6,363 nucleotides of DNA from Acidimicrobiaceae bacterium (GTDB lineage: Bacteria; Actinomycetota; Acidimicrobiia; Acidimicrobiales; RAAP-2). The DNA is taken from assembly GCA_003164275.1 (NCBI GenBank), contig PLSY01000149.1, forward strand, positions 29,991 through 36,353, written 5' to 3'. Below are positions 1 through 5,957 of this stretch, one piece after another; position 1 is the stretch's first letter, and the number at the start of each line of letters is the position of its first letter. The notes below the pieces were generated by a model. The model was not told the DNA's origin. It saw nothing but the letters and a program-made list of their open reading frames with translations, and did no database searches. The position numbers and the translations under genes were made by a program.

Positions 1-765
1 CGTCGTGGTCGGCGGCGTCGTGGTCGTGGTCGTTGTCGTGGTCGTGGTCGTGGTCGTGGTCGGGGCCAATGTGGTCGTCGTGGACGTCGTGCCGCTGGTC
101 ACTGCCGTGATCAGGTTGGTGATGGCATCGGCGGGAGGCTTGGGCACCGTGGCTGTGGCCGGGATGAAGGCCATGGTGATGAGCTGGCCATCGGCGAACT
201 TAAGGTCCTCGGGCGGACCGCTTGTCTCTGTGCCCTTGGACTTGGACGTGAAGTTCGGCCAGCTGTCGACGATGACCACCCCGGGCTTGCCGGCATCCGG
301 GGTGCCCTTTGGGCACACGTCGCCGTTGCTGTATGACGTCTTGCCCGGGTACTGCAGGGTGGTTGAGTTGAGGACCAGGCCCTTATACCCGGAAACGAAC
401 TTGCCCAGCGTGGCGTTCGAGCCCGACTCCGAGCTGTTGTTCGGAGCGATGGTCAGCACGCCGTTGCCATTGGAGACGAGGCCGGTCTTTTTCGTGTTGG
501 TGCTCGCGGGCAGGTTTGGCTGCGTGGTGCCGCAGACATCGATGCCGAGGGCCACATGCCAGGTCTGGCTGGTCGTCGGCGGCCCGGCTGATGACGAGGT
601 CTGATGGGTGCGCTGATAGCGGCTGAAGCCGACGAGCGAGAGACCGACGATGATGATGACCGCCAGGCTGGCGTACCAGTTGACGGGCATCTGCCCACGG
701 TAGGTACGCCCGCCACCCGTGGTGGCCGCGCGCTCCACCCATTTTCCAGTCGAGTTGCTCGCCAT
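1..765 (-). CDS. Membrane-anchored extracytoplasmic protein with Thr-rich tail (3' end outside window)
   Basis: The frame gives 255 residues and runs off the left edge with no stop. ATG 765 is the first possible start after the in-frame stop shared with the upstream glycosyltransferase, 51 bases away; no strong Shine-Dalgarno is visible. A basic N-terminus leads into one membrane helix at residues 30-47 (WYASLAVIIIVGLSLVGF), so the rest should be outside the cell. The outer domain spans about 66-215 and has only two cysteines seen, C78 and C151, possibly a disulfide. A low-complexity Thr tail follows, with 15 consecutive Thr at 236-250, then PPTTT. Segments WHVALGIDVCG (69-79), GSNATLGKF (115-123) and AFIPATATVPKPP (199-211) match, from memory, an actinobacterial family of unknown function usually bearing a His-rich motif, which is absent here. 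Function unknown; a surface protein linked to the glycan operon is plausible. Confidence 0.8.
   Translation of the reverse strand, partial: MASNSTGKWVERAATTGGGRTYRGQMPVNWYASLAVIIIVGLSLVGFSRYQRTHQTSSSAGPPTTSQTWHVALGIDVCGTTQPNLPASTNTKKTGLVSNGNGVLTIAPNNSSESGSNATLGKFVSGYKGLVLNSTTLQYPGKTSYSNGDVCPKGTPDAGKPGVVIVDSWPNFTSKSKGTETSGPPEDLKFADGQLITMAFIPATATVPKPPADAITNLITAVTSGTTSTTTTLAPTTTTTTTTTTTTTTTPPTTT
19..60. repeat. Hexanucleotide tandem repeat CGTGGT, seven units, coding for poly-Thr
   Basis: Seven back-to-back six-base units (plus-strand CGTGGT; minus-strand ACCACG) fill these bases; the third unit has one change (CGTTGT). On the coding strand each unit is Thr-Thr using ACC and ACG, with one ACA. 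Similar ACG/ACC-rich sequence flanks it from about base 1 to 90. Unit gain or loss would keep the reading frame, so it could change tail length without switching the gene off. Confidence 0.9.
625..678 (-). other. Predicted transmembrane helix of the Thr-tailed protein
   Basis: Residues 30-47 are uninterrupted by charge and rich in Ile, Val, Leu and Ala, preceded by basic residues (K8, R12, R20, R23) and followed by R49. By the positive-inside rule the short N-terminus is cytoplasmic and the long C-terminal part is outside. There is no signal-peptidase site that I find convincing, so this looks like a signal anchor and not a cleaved signal peptide. Confidence 0.8.
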
Positions 766-816
766 GATCGGACGACACCCTACAGCCTGTGGTCGGCGCC
801 CCTGGCCGCGGCTAAC

Positions 817-1692
817 TCACGAACGGGTCATCCGGGCCGCGCAGGCCAGCCCCGCCCGGACGGCGATGCCCACGGCAACCAGGGGAAGCAGGGCCTTGCG
901 CCAGCCCTGAGAAGAGTGGCTGGCGAATCGCAATAGTGATCGATGGTGCTCGAAGATCATCCGGTAGGGATGGCGGTCGGTAGAGACGCCCTGGACGTGG
1001 GTAACCTCGGCCCCGGGCACATACGCGACGTGCCATCCATTACGGCCGAGGCGCCAGCATAGGTCGACGTCCTCCGCGTACATGAAGTAGGTCTCATCGA
1101 AGCCGCCAACCGATTCGAAGGCCTCACGTCCGATCAGGAAGCACGCCCCCGAGACCCAGTCGACGACCTGCAGTTCGGCCTCTCCCGAACCCAGGTGAGG
1201 CTGCTGGTACGAGCGGGTGAACCGGTTGTCTGGAGCGAAGATGCCGAGCAGGGCGTGACCGGCGGCGTCGACCATGGACGGGAAGCGACGGGCCGAGGGG
1301 TAGCGCCCACCATCCGGGTTCCGGATCAGGGGTCCGACCACAGCCAGCCGGTGGTGGCTCTCGAGTGCCTCAAAGAGGGTCGCCAGCGCGCCGGGGCGGA
1401 CCTCTAAGTCGGGATTGCAGACGAGCACGGTGGCGGCCGTCGTGGCTGCGGCCCCGCGATTGGCGGCCGCCCCGTAGCCGAGGTTCTGCCCGGTGACCAG
1501 TACCGCCACGTCCGGGAAGCGGGCCCGGAGGGCCTCGATCGACCCATCCGTTGACCCATTGTCAACCACCACCAGCTCGGCCGGCGATTCGGCCGACAAC
1601 GATGCGACGCAGTGGCCCAGAGCCTCCCCCGACTCGTAGTTGACGACGACAACGGCAATATCTAGGTCGCGCCGATCGGCGCGTTCGGTCAC
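817..1692 (-). CDS. GT2 glycosyltransferase, rhamnosyltransferase-like (WbbL type)
   Basis: This 291-residue GT-A glycosyltransferase resembles WbbL and other bacterial rhamnosyltransferases, which transfer L-rhamnose from dTDP-rhamnose to a lipid-linked or growing glycan on the cytoplasmic side. Motifs in order are VVVNYESG (15-22), VVDNGSTDGS (42-51), NLGYGAAANRG (70-80), the metal/donor-site NPD at 93-95 in VCNPDLEVRPG, VSGACFLIGREAF (180-192), GGFDETYFMYAEDVDL (196-211) with the likely catalytic ED at 207-208, and H232 in EVTH. A basic, then hydrophobic C-terminus (about 265-285) may sit against the membrane. The GTG start overlaps the previous gene's TGA (GTGA) and has no strong Shine-Dalgarno, so it is probably translated by coupling. 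The rml genes upstream would supply a fitting donor, but donor and acceptor are inferred; 'rhamnosyl' is not proven. Confidence 0.86.
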   Translation of the reverse strand: MTERADRRDLDIAVVVVNYESGEALGHCVASLSAESPAELVVVDNGSTDGSIEALRARFPDVAVLVTGQNLGYGAAANRGAAATTAATVLVCNPDLEVRPGALATLFEALESHHRLAVVGPLIRNPDGGRYPSARRFPSMVDAAGHALLGIFAPDNRFTRSYQQPHLGSGEAELQVVDWVSGACFLIGREAFESVGGFDETYFMYAEDVDLCWRLGRNGWHVAYVPGAEVTHVQGVSTDRHPYRMIFEHHRSLLRFASHSSQGWRKALLPLVAVGIAVRAGLACAARMTRS

Positions 1693-2441
1693 GGTTCGAG
1701 CCGGGTGAATCGGTACTTGACCAGTGCCTTCAGTGCTCCGAATCCATCCCGCCAGGTGATCTTCTTCCCCTCGTCGGTCTCCCGACCGGCATAGGAGATC
1801 GGCACTTCGTAGATGCGATAGCCACGGCGGAGGACCTTGGCCGTGATCTCGGGCTCGAAGTCGAACTTGTCCGACTCGATGGTGATGCCTTGGAGGACCC
1901 GCTGGTCGAACAGCTTGTAGCAGGTCTCCATGTCGGACAGGGTCGAGGAGTAGAGGACGTTCGTGACCAACGACAAGAACCGATTGCCGATCCAGTGGAG
2001 CGGGAGCATGTTCTTGCGCTCGCCCGTGAACCGGCTTCCGTAGACCACTCTCGCCTTGCCCCTCAGGATCGGGTCCAAGAGCTTGGTCCAGTCCTCGGGG
2101 TCGTACTCGAGGTCGGCATCTTGGATCAGCACGAGGTCCCCTCGAACCGCTCCCATCCCCGTCCGGATGGCTGCTCCCTTCCCTCTGTTCTGCGGGTGGT
2201 TGATGACCCGGACGGTCGAGTCACCCACGGCGGCCAGCACCTTGTCCGTCCCATCGGAGGAGCCGTCGTCCACCACGATGACCTCGAGGTCCACCGGCAG
2301 CTTCACCGCCCTGATCCGGCGGATCACCTCGGCCACGGTGGTGCGCTCGTTGAAGACGGGCACGATGACAGAGAGCAGCTTGTAGTCGAATCGACCAGTC
2401 AGCTCGTCCCCGGGACCGGGGAAGGCGTCGCTGTCACTCAT
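1689..2441 (-). CDS. GT2 glycosyltransferase, polyprenyl-phosphate sugar synthase (DPM1/DPG-like)
   Basis: This 250-residue protein has the GT-A fold of the DPM1/polyprenyl-phosphate glucosyltransferase branch of GT2, which moves a sugar from a nucleotide donor to a lipid phosphate on the inner membrane face. The donor-site start SVIVPVFNE is at residues 24-32, VVDDGSSDGT at 56-65, NRGKGAAIRTGM at 85-96, and the metal-binding DAD at 108-110 within IQDADLEYDP. YGSRF (134-138), SDMETCYKLF (169-178) and KFDFEPEIT (192-200) follow in family order. No C-terminal transmembrane pair is present, so it would be soluble or peripherally bound, as single-domain DPM1 types are. The sugar (mannose, glucose or other) cannot be read from sequence. 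Its stop overlaps the next glycosyltransferase (GTGA). Start is set by AAGGAGA at 2451-2457. Confidence 0.88.
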   Translation of the reverse strand: MSDSDAFPGPGDELTGRFDYKLLSVIVPVFNERTTVAEVIRRIRAVKLPVDLEVIVVDDGSSDGTDKVLAAVGDSTVRVINHPQNRGKGAAIRTGMGAVRGDLVLIQDADLEYDPEDWTKLLDPILRGKARVVYGSRFTGERKNMLPLHWIGNRFLSLVTNVLYSSTLSDMETCYKLFDQRVLQGITIESDKFDFEPEITAKVLRRGYRIYEVPISYAGRETDEGKKITWRDGFGALKALVKYRFTRLEP

Positions 2442-2450
2442 TGCAGGTTC

Positions 2451-2457
2451 TCTCCTT
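2451..2457 (-). promoter_or_regulatory. Shine-Dalgarno AAGGAGA fixing the GT2 start at 2441
   Basis: AAGGAGA sits 9 bases before ATG 2441, in the 46-base gap after the decarboxylase gene. It is the strongest ribosome binding site in the window. It shows that the open frame continuing upstream to 2690 is a shadow of the decarboxylase gene and not part of the glycosyltransferase. Confidence 0.85.
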
Positions 2458-2487
2458 GATCGTTCCGCCGTTCCGTCGGCGCTGTCA

Positions 2488-3450
2488 TCATTCGGCCGGC
2501 AACCGCGGCCGAACCCCGGTCTCCTCGGCCAAGAACGCCGCGGTGCGAGCCAATCCGACCTCCAGGCTGGTGGATGGCTCCCAACCCAACGCCGAGCGAG
2601 CCAGCGTAATGTCTGGACGCCTGCGGGTCGGATCATCCACCGGTAGAGGCAGGTGCACGATCGTTGAGGTCGAGCCGAGGAGCCCGACAATGGTGTTGGC
2701 CAGCTGCAACATGGTGTATTCGTCGGGATTGCCGATGTTGACCGGGCCGACGAGGTCCGAGTCGAACAGGGCGATGAGGCCCCTGACCAGATCTTCGACG
2801 TAGCACAGGCTCCTCGTCTGGGTTCCGTCCCCGTAGACGGTGAGGGCCTCGCCGCGGAGGGCTTGCAGGAGGAAGTTGGACACCACCCGGCCGTCGTCGG
2901 GCCGGAGGCGTGGCCCGTAGGTGTTGAAGATCCTCACGATGGCGACGTCGGTCCCCAACGTCCGATGGTGGCCCATGACGAGGGCCTCGGCGAACCGCTT
3001 CGCCTCGTCGTAGACGCTCCTCGGGCCGACCGAGTTGACGTTGCCCCAGTAGCTCTCGGGTTGCGGATGGACATTGGGCTCGCCGTACACCTCGCTCGTG
3101 GATGCGAGGAAGAAGCGCGCGCCGTTTCGCTCGGCGAGCTCCAGTCCCAGCCGGGTTCCCTCGCTGCCGACCGCCAGGGTCTCGAGCGGGAGGGCCAAGT
3201 AGTCCGGTGGCGATGCCGGGCTGGCCAAGTTGAACACCCCGGTCACCGTTCCGTCGACAGGTATGGATTTCGAGACGTCCGACTCGATCAGCGTGAACCC
3301 GGGGTGGCCGTCCAGGTGGGCGATGTTCGACCGGCGGCCGGTCGAGAAGTCGTCAACGCACACGACCTCGTCGCCGCGTGCCAACAGCTGGTCGCACAGA
3401 TGGGAACCGAGGAAGCCACCGCCACCCATCACCACCAGTCGGCCGGTCAT
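2488..3450 (-). CDS. UDP-glucuronate decarboxylase (UDP-xylose synthase type)
   Basis: This 320-residue extended short-chain dehydrogenase most resembles UXS, which converts UDP-glucuronate to UDP-xylose through a 4-keto intermediate with bound NAD+. Visible are GGGGFLGSHL (9-18), D33-D34 at the end of beta-2 for the NAD ribose, NLASPASPPDY (74-84), STSEVYGEP (117-125) with the family's Ser/Thr and Glu, and the YDEAK catalytic pair Y147/K151. RIFNTYGPRLRPDDGRVVSN (173-192) and YGDGTQTRS (206-214) are hallmark UXS segments, and DDPTRRRPDI (272-281) supplies the arginine region of decarboxylases. The ATG at 3450 overlaps the ugd TGA; upstream in-frame codons lie inside ugd and are unlikely starts. 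Direct coupling to ugd supports UDP-glucuronate as substrate. A dTDP-glucose dehydratase-like relative is the main alternative, but the motifs favour UXS. Confidence 0.88.
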   Translation of the reverse strand: MTGRLVVMGGGGFLGSHLCDQLLARGDEVVCVDDFSTGRRSNIAHLDGHPGFTLIESDVSKSIPVDGTVTGVFNLASPASPPDYLALPLETLAVGSEGTRLGLELAERNGARFFLASTSEVYGEPNVHPQPESYWGNVNSVGPRSVYDEAKRFAEALVMGHHRTLGTDVAIVRIFNTYGPRLRPDDGRVVSNFLLQALRGEALTVYGDGTQTRSLCYVEDLVRGLIALFDSDLVGPVNIGNPDEYTMLQLANTIVGLLGSTSTIVHLPLPVDDPTRRRPDITLARSALGWEPSTSLEVGLARTAAFLAEETGVRPRLPAE

Positions 3451-4910
3451 CGTCGCCCGATCCCGGTGTACTCGAAGCCCAGCCTTCGCAACTGTGCCGG
3501 GTCGAGCAGGTTGCGGGCATCGACCACCACCGGCGTGGCCATGGCCTCTCGCACCTTGGTGAAGTCCAGCCATCGGAACTCGTCCCACTCGGTGAGCACG
3601 ACGGTAGCCACTGCGCCCTTGCAGGCCCCGTAGGCATCGGGGAATGCCCTGACGAGTTTGGCGACATCGTGGTCATCGTGGTCGATGACCCGATCGAGTC
3701 CCTCCACCAGGCCTGATTTCTGGCCGTTGGCGACTGCCACGGTCGGATCGAAGGCCTGCACGATCGCCCCGCCTTCGACCAGGCGTCGCACCACTTCCAC
3801 GGCGGGAGAGTTGCGCAGGTCGTCGGTCCCGGCCTTGAACGTGAGACCCAGCACGGCAATCACCGCGCCCTCGAGCTCGTTGCCCACTGCGGCCTTCACC
3901 TTGTCGACCACGCGGACGAACTGCTCGTCATTCGTCTTGATGGCGCCTTTCAGGAACGAGAAGTCGTAGCCCGCCTGCTCGGCGATGTAGACGAGTGCCC
4001 TGGTGTCCTTCGGGAGACAGCTTCCGCCCCAGCCGGGGCCGGGGCGGAGGTACTCAAAGCCGATCCGCTTGTCATAGCCGAGCCCGAGAATGACATCTCG
4101 GACGTCGGCTCCCACAGCCTCGCACAGACCCGCCACCGCATTGACGAAGCTCAGCTTGGTGGCCAAGAAGGCGTTCGATGCGTATTTGATGGTCTCAGCG
4201 GTGGCGGCGTCGGTGATCAACAAGGGAGCGTGCGTTCCGGCAAACAAGTCACCCACCGAAGCCGCCGCCGCCTGGTCGTCGGCGCCGACGACGATGCGTT
4301 CGGGGTGGAGGCTGTCCGGCACAGCCGTACCTTCCCGCAGGAACTCGGGGTTGGAGACGACCTTCACGTCGTGGCGACCGAGAACCCGTTCGACCACCAG
4401 GGTCGAGCCGACAGGAACGGTCGACTTGTTCACGATCACCGTCCCGGGGGTGAGGTGCGGCCCTATCTCCGCCGCCACTGCTTCCACGTAGGAGAGGTCG
4501 GCCGAACCGTCGTCGCCCTGAGGGGTGGGTACGCACAAGAACACGAAATCTGCTCCCTCGACGGCCGCGGTGGCGCCGACCACGAACCGCAGACGACCCG
4601 CAGCCTGGCCCTCTTTCACCAGATCTTCGAGGTGCTCTTCGACGATGGGGATCTTCCCGGCCTCCAGCATTGCGACCTTGGCCGGGTCGTTGTCTCCGCA
4701 GGTCACGTTGTGGCCCAGATGGGCCAAGGTGGCGGCAGTCGGAAGTCCCACATAGCCGACGCCGATGACGGCCACCGTGTGGGCCTTGCCGTGGGGCAGC
4801 ACCCTGACGGCCGCGCCTCCGTGTCCGAAGTAGGAGCCAGCGGCACCCGACTCGGAGTCACCGCCTCTTCCACTCGACGCGCCTCCGACTATCCCTGAGC
4901 TCCCTGACAT
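3447..4910 (-). CDS. ugd: UDP-glucose 6-dehydrogenase
   Basis: This 487-residue enzyme oxidises UDP-glucose twice with NAD+ to give UDP-glucuronate. The dinucleotide-binding loop GVGYVG is at residues 50-55, NKSTVPVGST at 161-170, NPEFLREG at 188-195 and IKYASNAF (with K242) at 241-248. The catalytic cysteine is C298 in GGSCLPKD, and the UDP-binding domain starts with GLTFKAGTDDLRNSP at 355-369. All expected catalytic residues are present. I chose ATG 4910 because AAGGA lies 10 bases upstream; TTG 4913 is the only upstream alternative before an in-frame stop. This gives about 43 Gly/Ser-rich residues before the first beta strand, which is unusual. A GTG at 4802 (V37), 13 bases after GGAGG, would give a normal N-terminus. 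The stop overlaps the next gene's ATG (ATGA), and that gene uses its product. Confidence 0.95.
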   Translation of the reverse strand: MSGSSGIVGGASSGRGGDSESGAAGSYFGHGGAAVRVLPHGKAHTVAVIGVGYVGLPTAATLAHLGHNVTCGDNDPAKVAMLEAGKIPIVEEHLEDLVKEGQAAGRLRFVVGATAAVEGADFVFLCVPTPQGDDGSADLSYVEAVAAEIGPHLTPGTVIVNKSTVPVGSTLVVERVLGRHDVKVVSNPEFLREGTAVPDSLHPERIVVGADDQAAAASVGDLFAGTHAPLLITDAATAETIKYASNAFLATKLSFVNAVAGLCEAVGADVRDVILGLGYDKRIGFEYLRPGPGWGGSCLPKDTRALVYIAEQAGYDFSFLKGAIKTNDEQFVRVVDKVKAAVGNELEGAVIAVLGLTFKAGTDDLRNSPAVEVVRRLVEGGAIVQAFDPTVAVANGQKSGLVEGLDRVIDHDDHDVAKLVRAFPDAYGACKGAVATVVLTEWDEFRWLDFTKVREAMATPVVVDARNLLDPAQLRRLGFEYTGIGRR

Positions 4911-4920
4911 CAACGTTGGA

Positions 4921-4925
4921 TCCTT
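4921..4925 (-). promoter_or_regulatory. Shine-Dalgarno of ugd (AAGGA)
   Basis: AAGGA lies 10 bases before the ATG at 4910 and 7 bases before an in-frame TTG at 4913. It supports translation starting at this end of the gene, so the Gly/Ser-rich N-terminus would be part of the protein. The TGA of a short overlapping frame touches the ATG here (TGATG). Confidence 0.6.
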
Positions 4926-4926
4926 G

Positions 4927-4998
4927 TCATTTCTTCGAACCGACTCCGGGTTTGGCGTCTTTTCTCTGTCGGTCGCTTTGTGTGATTTCTGAAGTCAT
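4927..4998 (-). CDS. possible 23-residue leader peptide upstream of ugd (weak)
   Basis: An ATG at 4998 opens a 23-codon frame reading MTSEITQSDRQRKDAKPGVG followed by SKK, ending at TGA 4929-4927, just before the ugd Shine-Dalgarno. The product would be hydrophilic and lysine/arginine-rich. No Shine-Dalgarno precedes the ATG (the upstream bases are GTGACGGCCACC), and frames this short arise by chance. I list it because it fills most of the gap and ends close to the next gene, as attenuator leader peptides can. No run of a single regulatory amino acid is present, so I see no classical attenuation signature. It is probably not a gene. Confidence 0.12.
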   Translation of the reverse strand: MTSEITQSDRQRKDAKPGVGSKK

Positions 4999-5006
4999 GG
5001 TGGCCG

Positions 5007-5957
5007 TCACTCCGCTGGCCCCAATGCGCTGACCAGGCGAGACAACGAATCCTGCCACTCCGGCAGAGGGGGCAGTCCGGAGAGCCGAAGCGCGGCATTG
5101 TCCAGCCTCGAGTTGGCCGGCCGGGGCGCGGGTCGGGGCGGGTCCAGATCGGCGGTGGCGATGGGCTCCACGCGGCCCGGATCCATTCCGGCGGCGGCCA
5201 ACGTAGCCTGAGCGAAGCCGAACCAGGTCGTCTCGCCCGCATTTGTGACATGGAAGGTGCCCGGTCGCCGGTCGAAGGCCAACCGGACGATCGCCTTGGC
5301 CAGGTCGGCGGTGAACGTCGGGCAGCCGCGCTGGTCATCGACGAAACGCAGCGTCGATTTCGGGTCGGAACGGCCGAGCCGCAGGATGGTCTTCACCATG
5401 TTCGCCCCGTGCGCCCCATTGACCCATGCGGTTCTCACGATCGTGGCCGAACCACCGGCCACCGTCGCCACTTCGCGCTCGCCGCCGAGCTTGCTTCGGC
5501 CGTAGACCGAACGCGGGCTCGGCTCGTCCCATTCGACGTAGGGACGGTCAAGAGTCCCGTCGAAGACGTAGTCGGTCGAGACGTAGAGGAGATGGGCACC
5601 GACCCGGACGGAGGCCTCGGCGATGTGCCTGGTGCCCAGGGCGTTGACGGCGAAGGCGGTGTCGGGGTCGGACTCGCACAGGTCCACCGCCGTGAAGGCG
5701 CCGCCATGGAGGATGATCTCTGGCCGGAAGGCGTCGATGGTCGACTGGACGGCGGTCCGCTCGACGATGTCCATGGTGTCGATGTCGGTGGACAAGATGT
5801 CGACGGCGCCCGTCGCAACCGGCCCGAGGATGTCGCTTGCGTCCCCGGTCTCAGACGGTCGACCCCCGTCGGGGACACGGCCCGACAGGAGATCGTGAAG
5901 ATCCCGCCCCAACTGGCCGTTCCCCCCGGTGATCAACACCCTCACGGGGGAGCTCAC
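5007..5957 (-). CDS. rmlD: dTDP-4-dehydrorhamnose reductase
   Basis: This 316-residue reductase performs the final step of dTDP-L-rhamnose synthesis, reducing dTDP-4-keto-L-rhamnose with NAD(P)H in the cytoplasm. The Rossmann loop GGNGQLG is at residues 11-17, GAFTAVD at 86-92, STDYVFDG at 127-134, and the catalytic pair is Y152 and K156 in VYGRSK. A DDQRGCPT segment (207-214), typical of RmlD, follows. The GTG start at 5957 overlaps the rmlB stop (GTGA), so translation is probably coupled; the preceding bases show no strong Shine-Dalgarno. Other GTG codons a few residues in (V5, V7) are possible but would trim close to the first beta strand. It is slightly longer than the usual ~290-300 residues because of an extra loop at about residues 28-50, rich in Gly, Pro, Ser and Asp. 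rmlA and rmlC are not in view. Confidence 0.94.
   Translation of the reverse strand: MSSPVRVLITGGNGQLGRDLHDLLSGRVPDGGRPSETGDASDILGPVATGAVDILSTDIDTMDIVERTAVQSTIDAFRPEIILHGGAFTAVDLCESDPDTAFAVNALGTRHIAEASVRVGAHLLYVSTDYVFDGTLDRPYVEWDEPSPRSVYGRSKLGGEREVATVAGGSATIVRTAWVNGAHGANMVKTILRLGRSDPKSTLRFVDDQRGCPTFTADLAKAIVRLAFDRRPGTFHVTNAGETTWFGFAQATLAAAGMDPGRVEPIATADLDPPRPAPRPANSRLDNAALRLSGLPPLPEWQDSLSRLVSALGPAE

Larger units (their letters stand above)
4911..5006. other. 96-base gap between rmlD and ugd
   Basis: This is the longest non-coding stretch in the window and is only about half G+C by my count (49 of 96), lower than the genes around it. I looked for a promoter for ugd, a terminator for rmlD and a conserved RNA fold. 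There is no convincing -35/-10 pair and no stable hairpin followed by a T run; the best inverted repeat is only four base pairs (AACC/GGTT near 4937-4951). It holds a possible 23-codon frame (described separately) and the Shine-Dalgarno of ugd. It may carry an internal actinobacterial promoter too weak to recognise by eye, or be a plain spacer. Confidence 0.5.

Noticed and set aside
1..62. Repeat region considered as CRISPR or a recombination site
   Set aside because: The repeats are contiguous six-base units with no spacers, and they read through as Thr codons inside an open frame.
5..604. Plus-strand 199-codon frame beginning with a long poly-Val run
   Set aside because: It is the antisense of the Thr-repeat and outer domain of the minus-strand membrane protein. 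The Val run is just the complement of ACC/ACG codons, and there is no domain or ribosome site.
805..812. GCCGCGGC palindrome between the last glycosyltransferase and the membrane protein, considered as a terminator
   Set aside because: An eight-base perfect palindrome cannot form a loop, has no T run after it and is common in GC-rich DNA.
2442..2690. N-terminal extension of the DPM1-like glycosyltransferase to base 2690
   Set aside because: The extension would overlap the decarboxylase gene by about 200 bases and has shadow-like Arg/Trp-rich sequence, while a strong Shine-Dalgarno marks ATG 2441.
2863..3633. Plus-strand 256-codon frame
   Set aside because: It is antisense to the decarboxylase and ugd genes, with no motif and a composition typical of a shadow frame.
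4230..4898. Plus-strand 222-codon frame
   Set aside because: It is antisense to the Ugd N-terminal half. The minus-strand reading has all the catalytic motifs, and this one has none.
4937..4951. Small inverted repeat AACC/GGTT in the rmlD-ugd gap, considered as a terminator or operator
   Set aside because: The stem is only four base pairs and no T tract follows, so chance is the simplest explanation.
4910..5338. Minus-strand 142-codon frame overlapping the rmlD 3' end and running to the ugd start
   Set aside because: Most of it is a shifted frame of rmlD, rich in Arg, Pro, Ser and Trp as such shadows are. Only its final codons fall in the gap.
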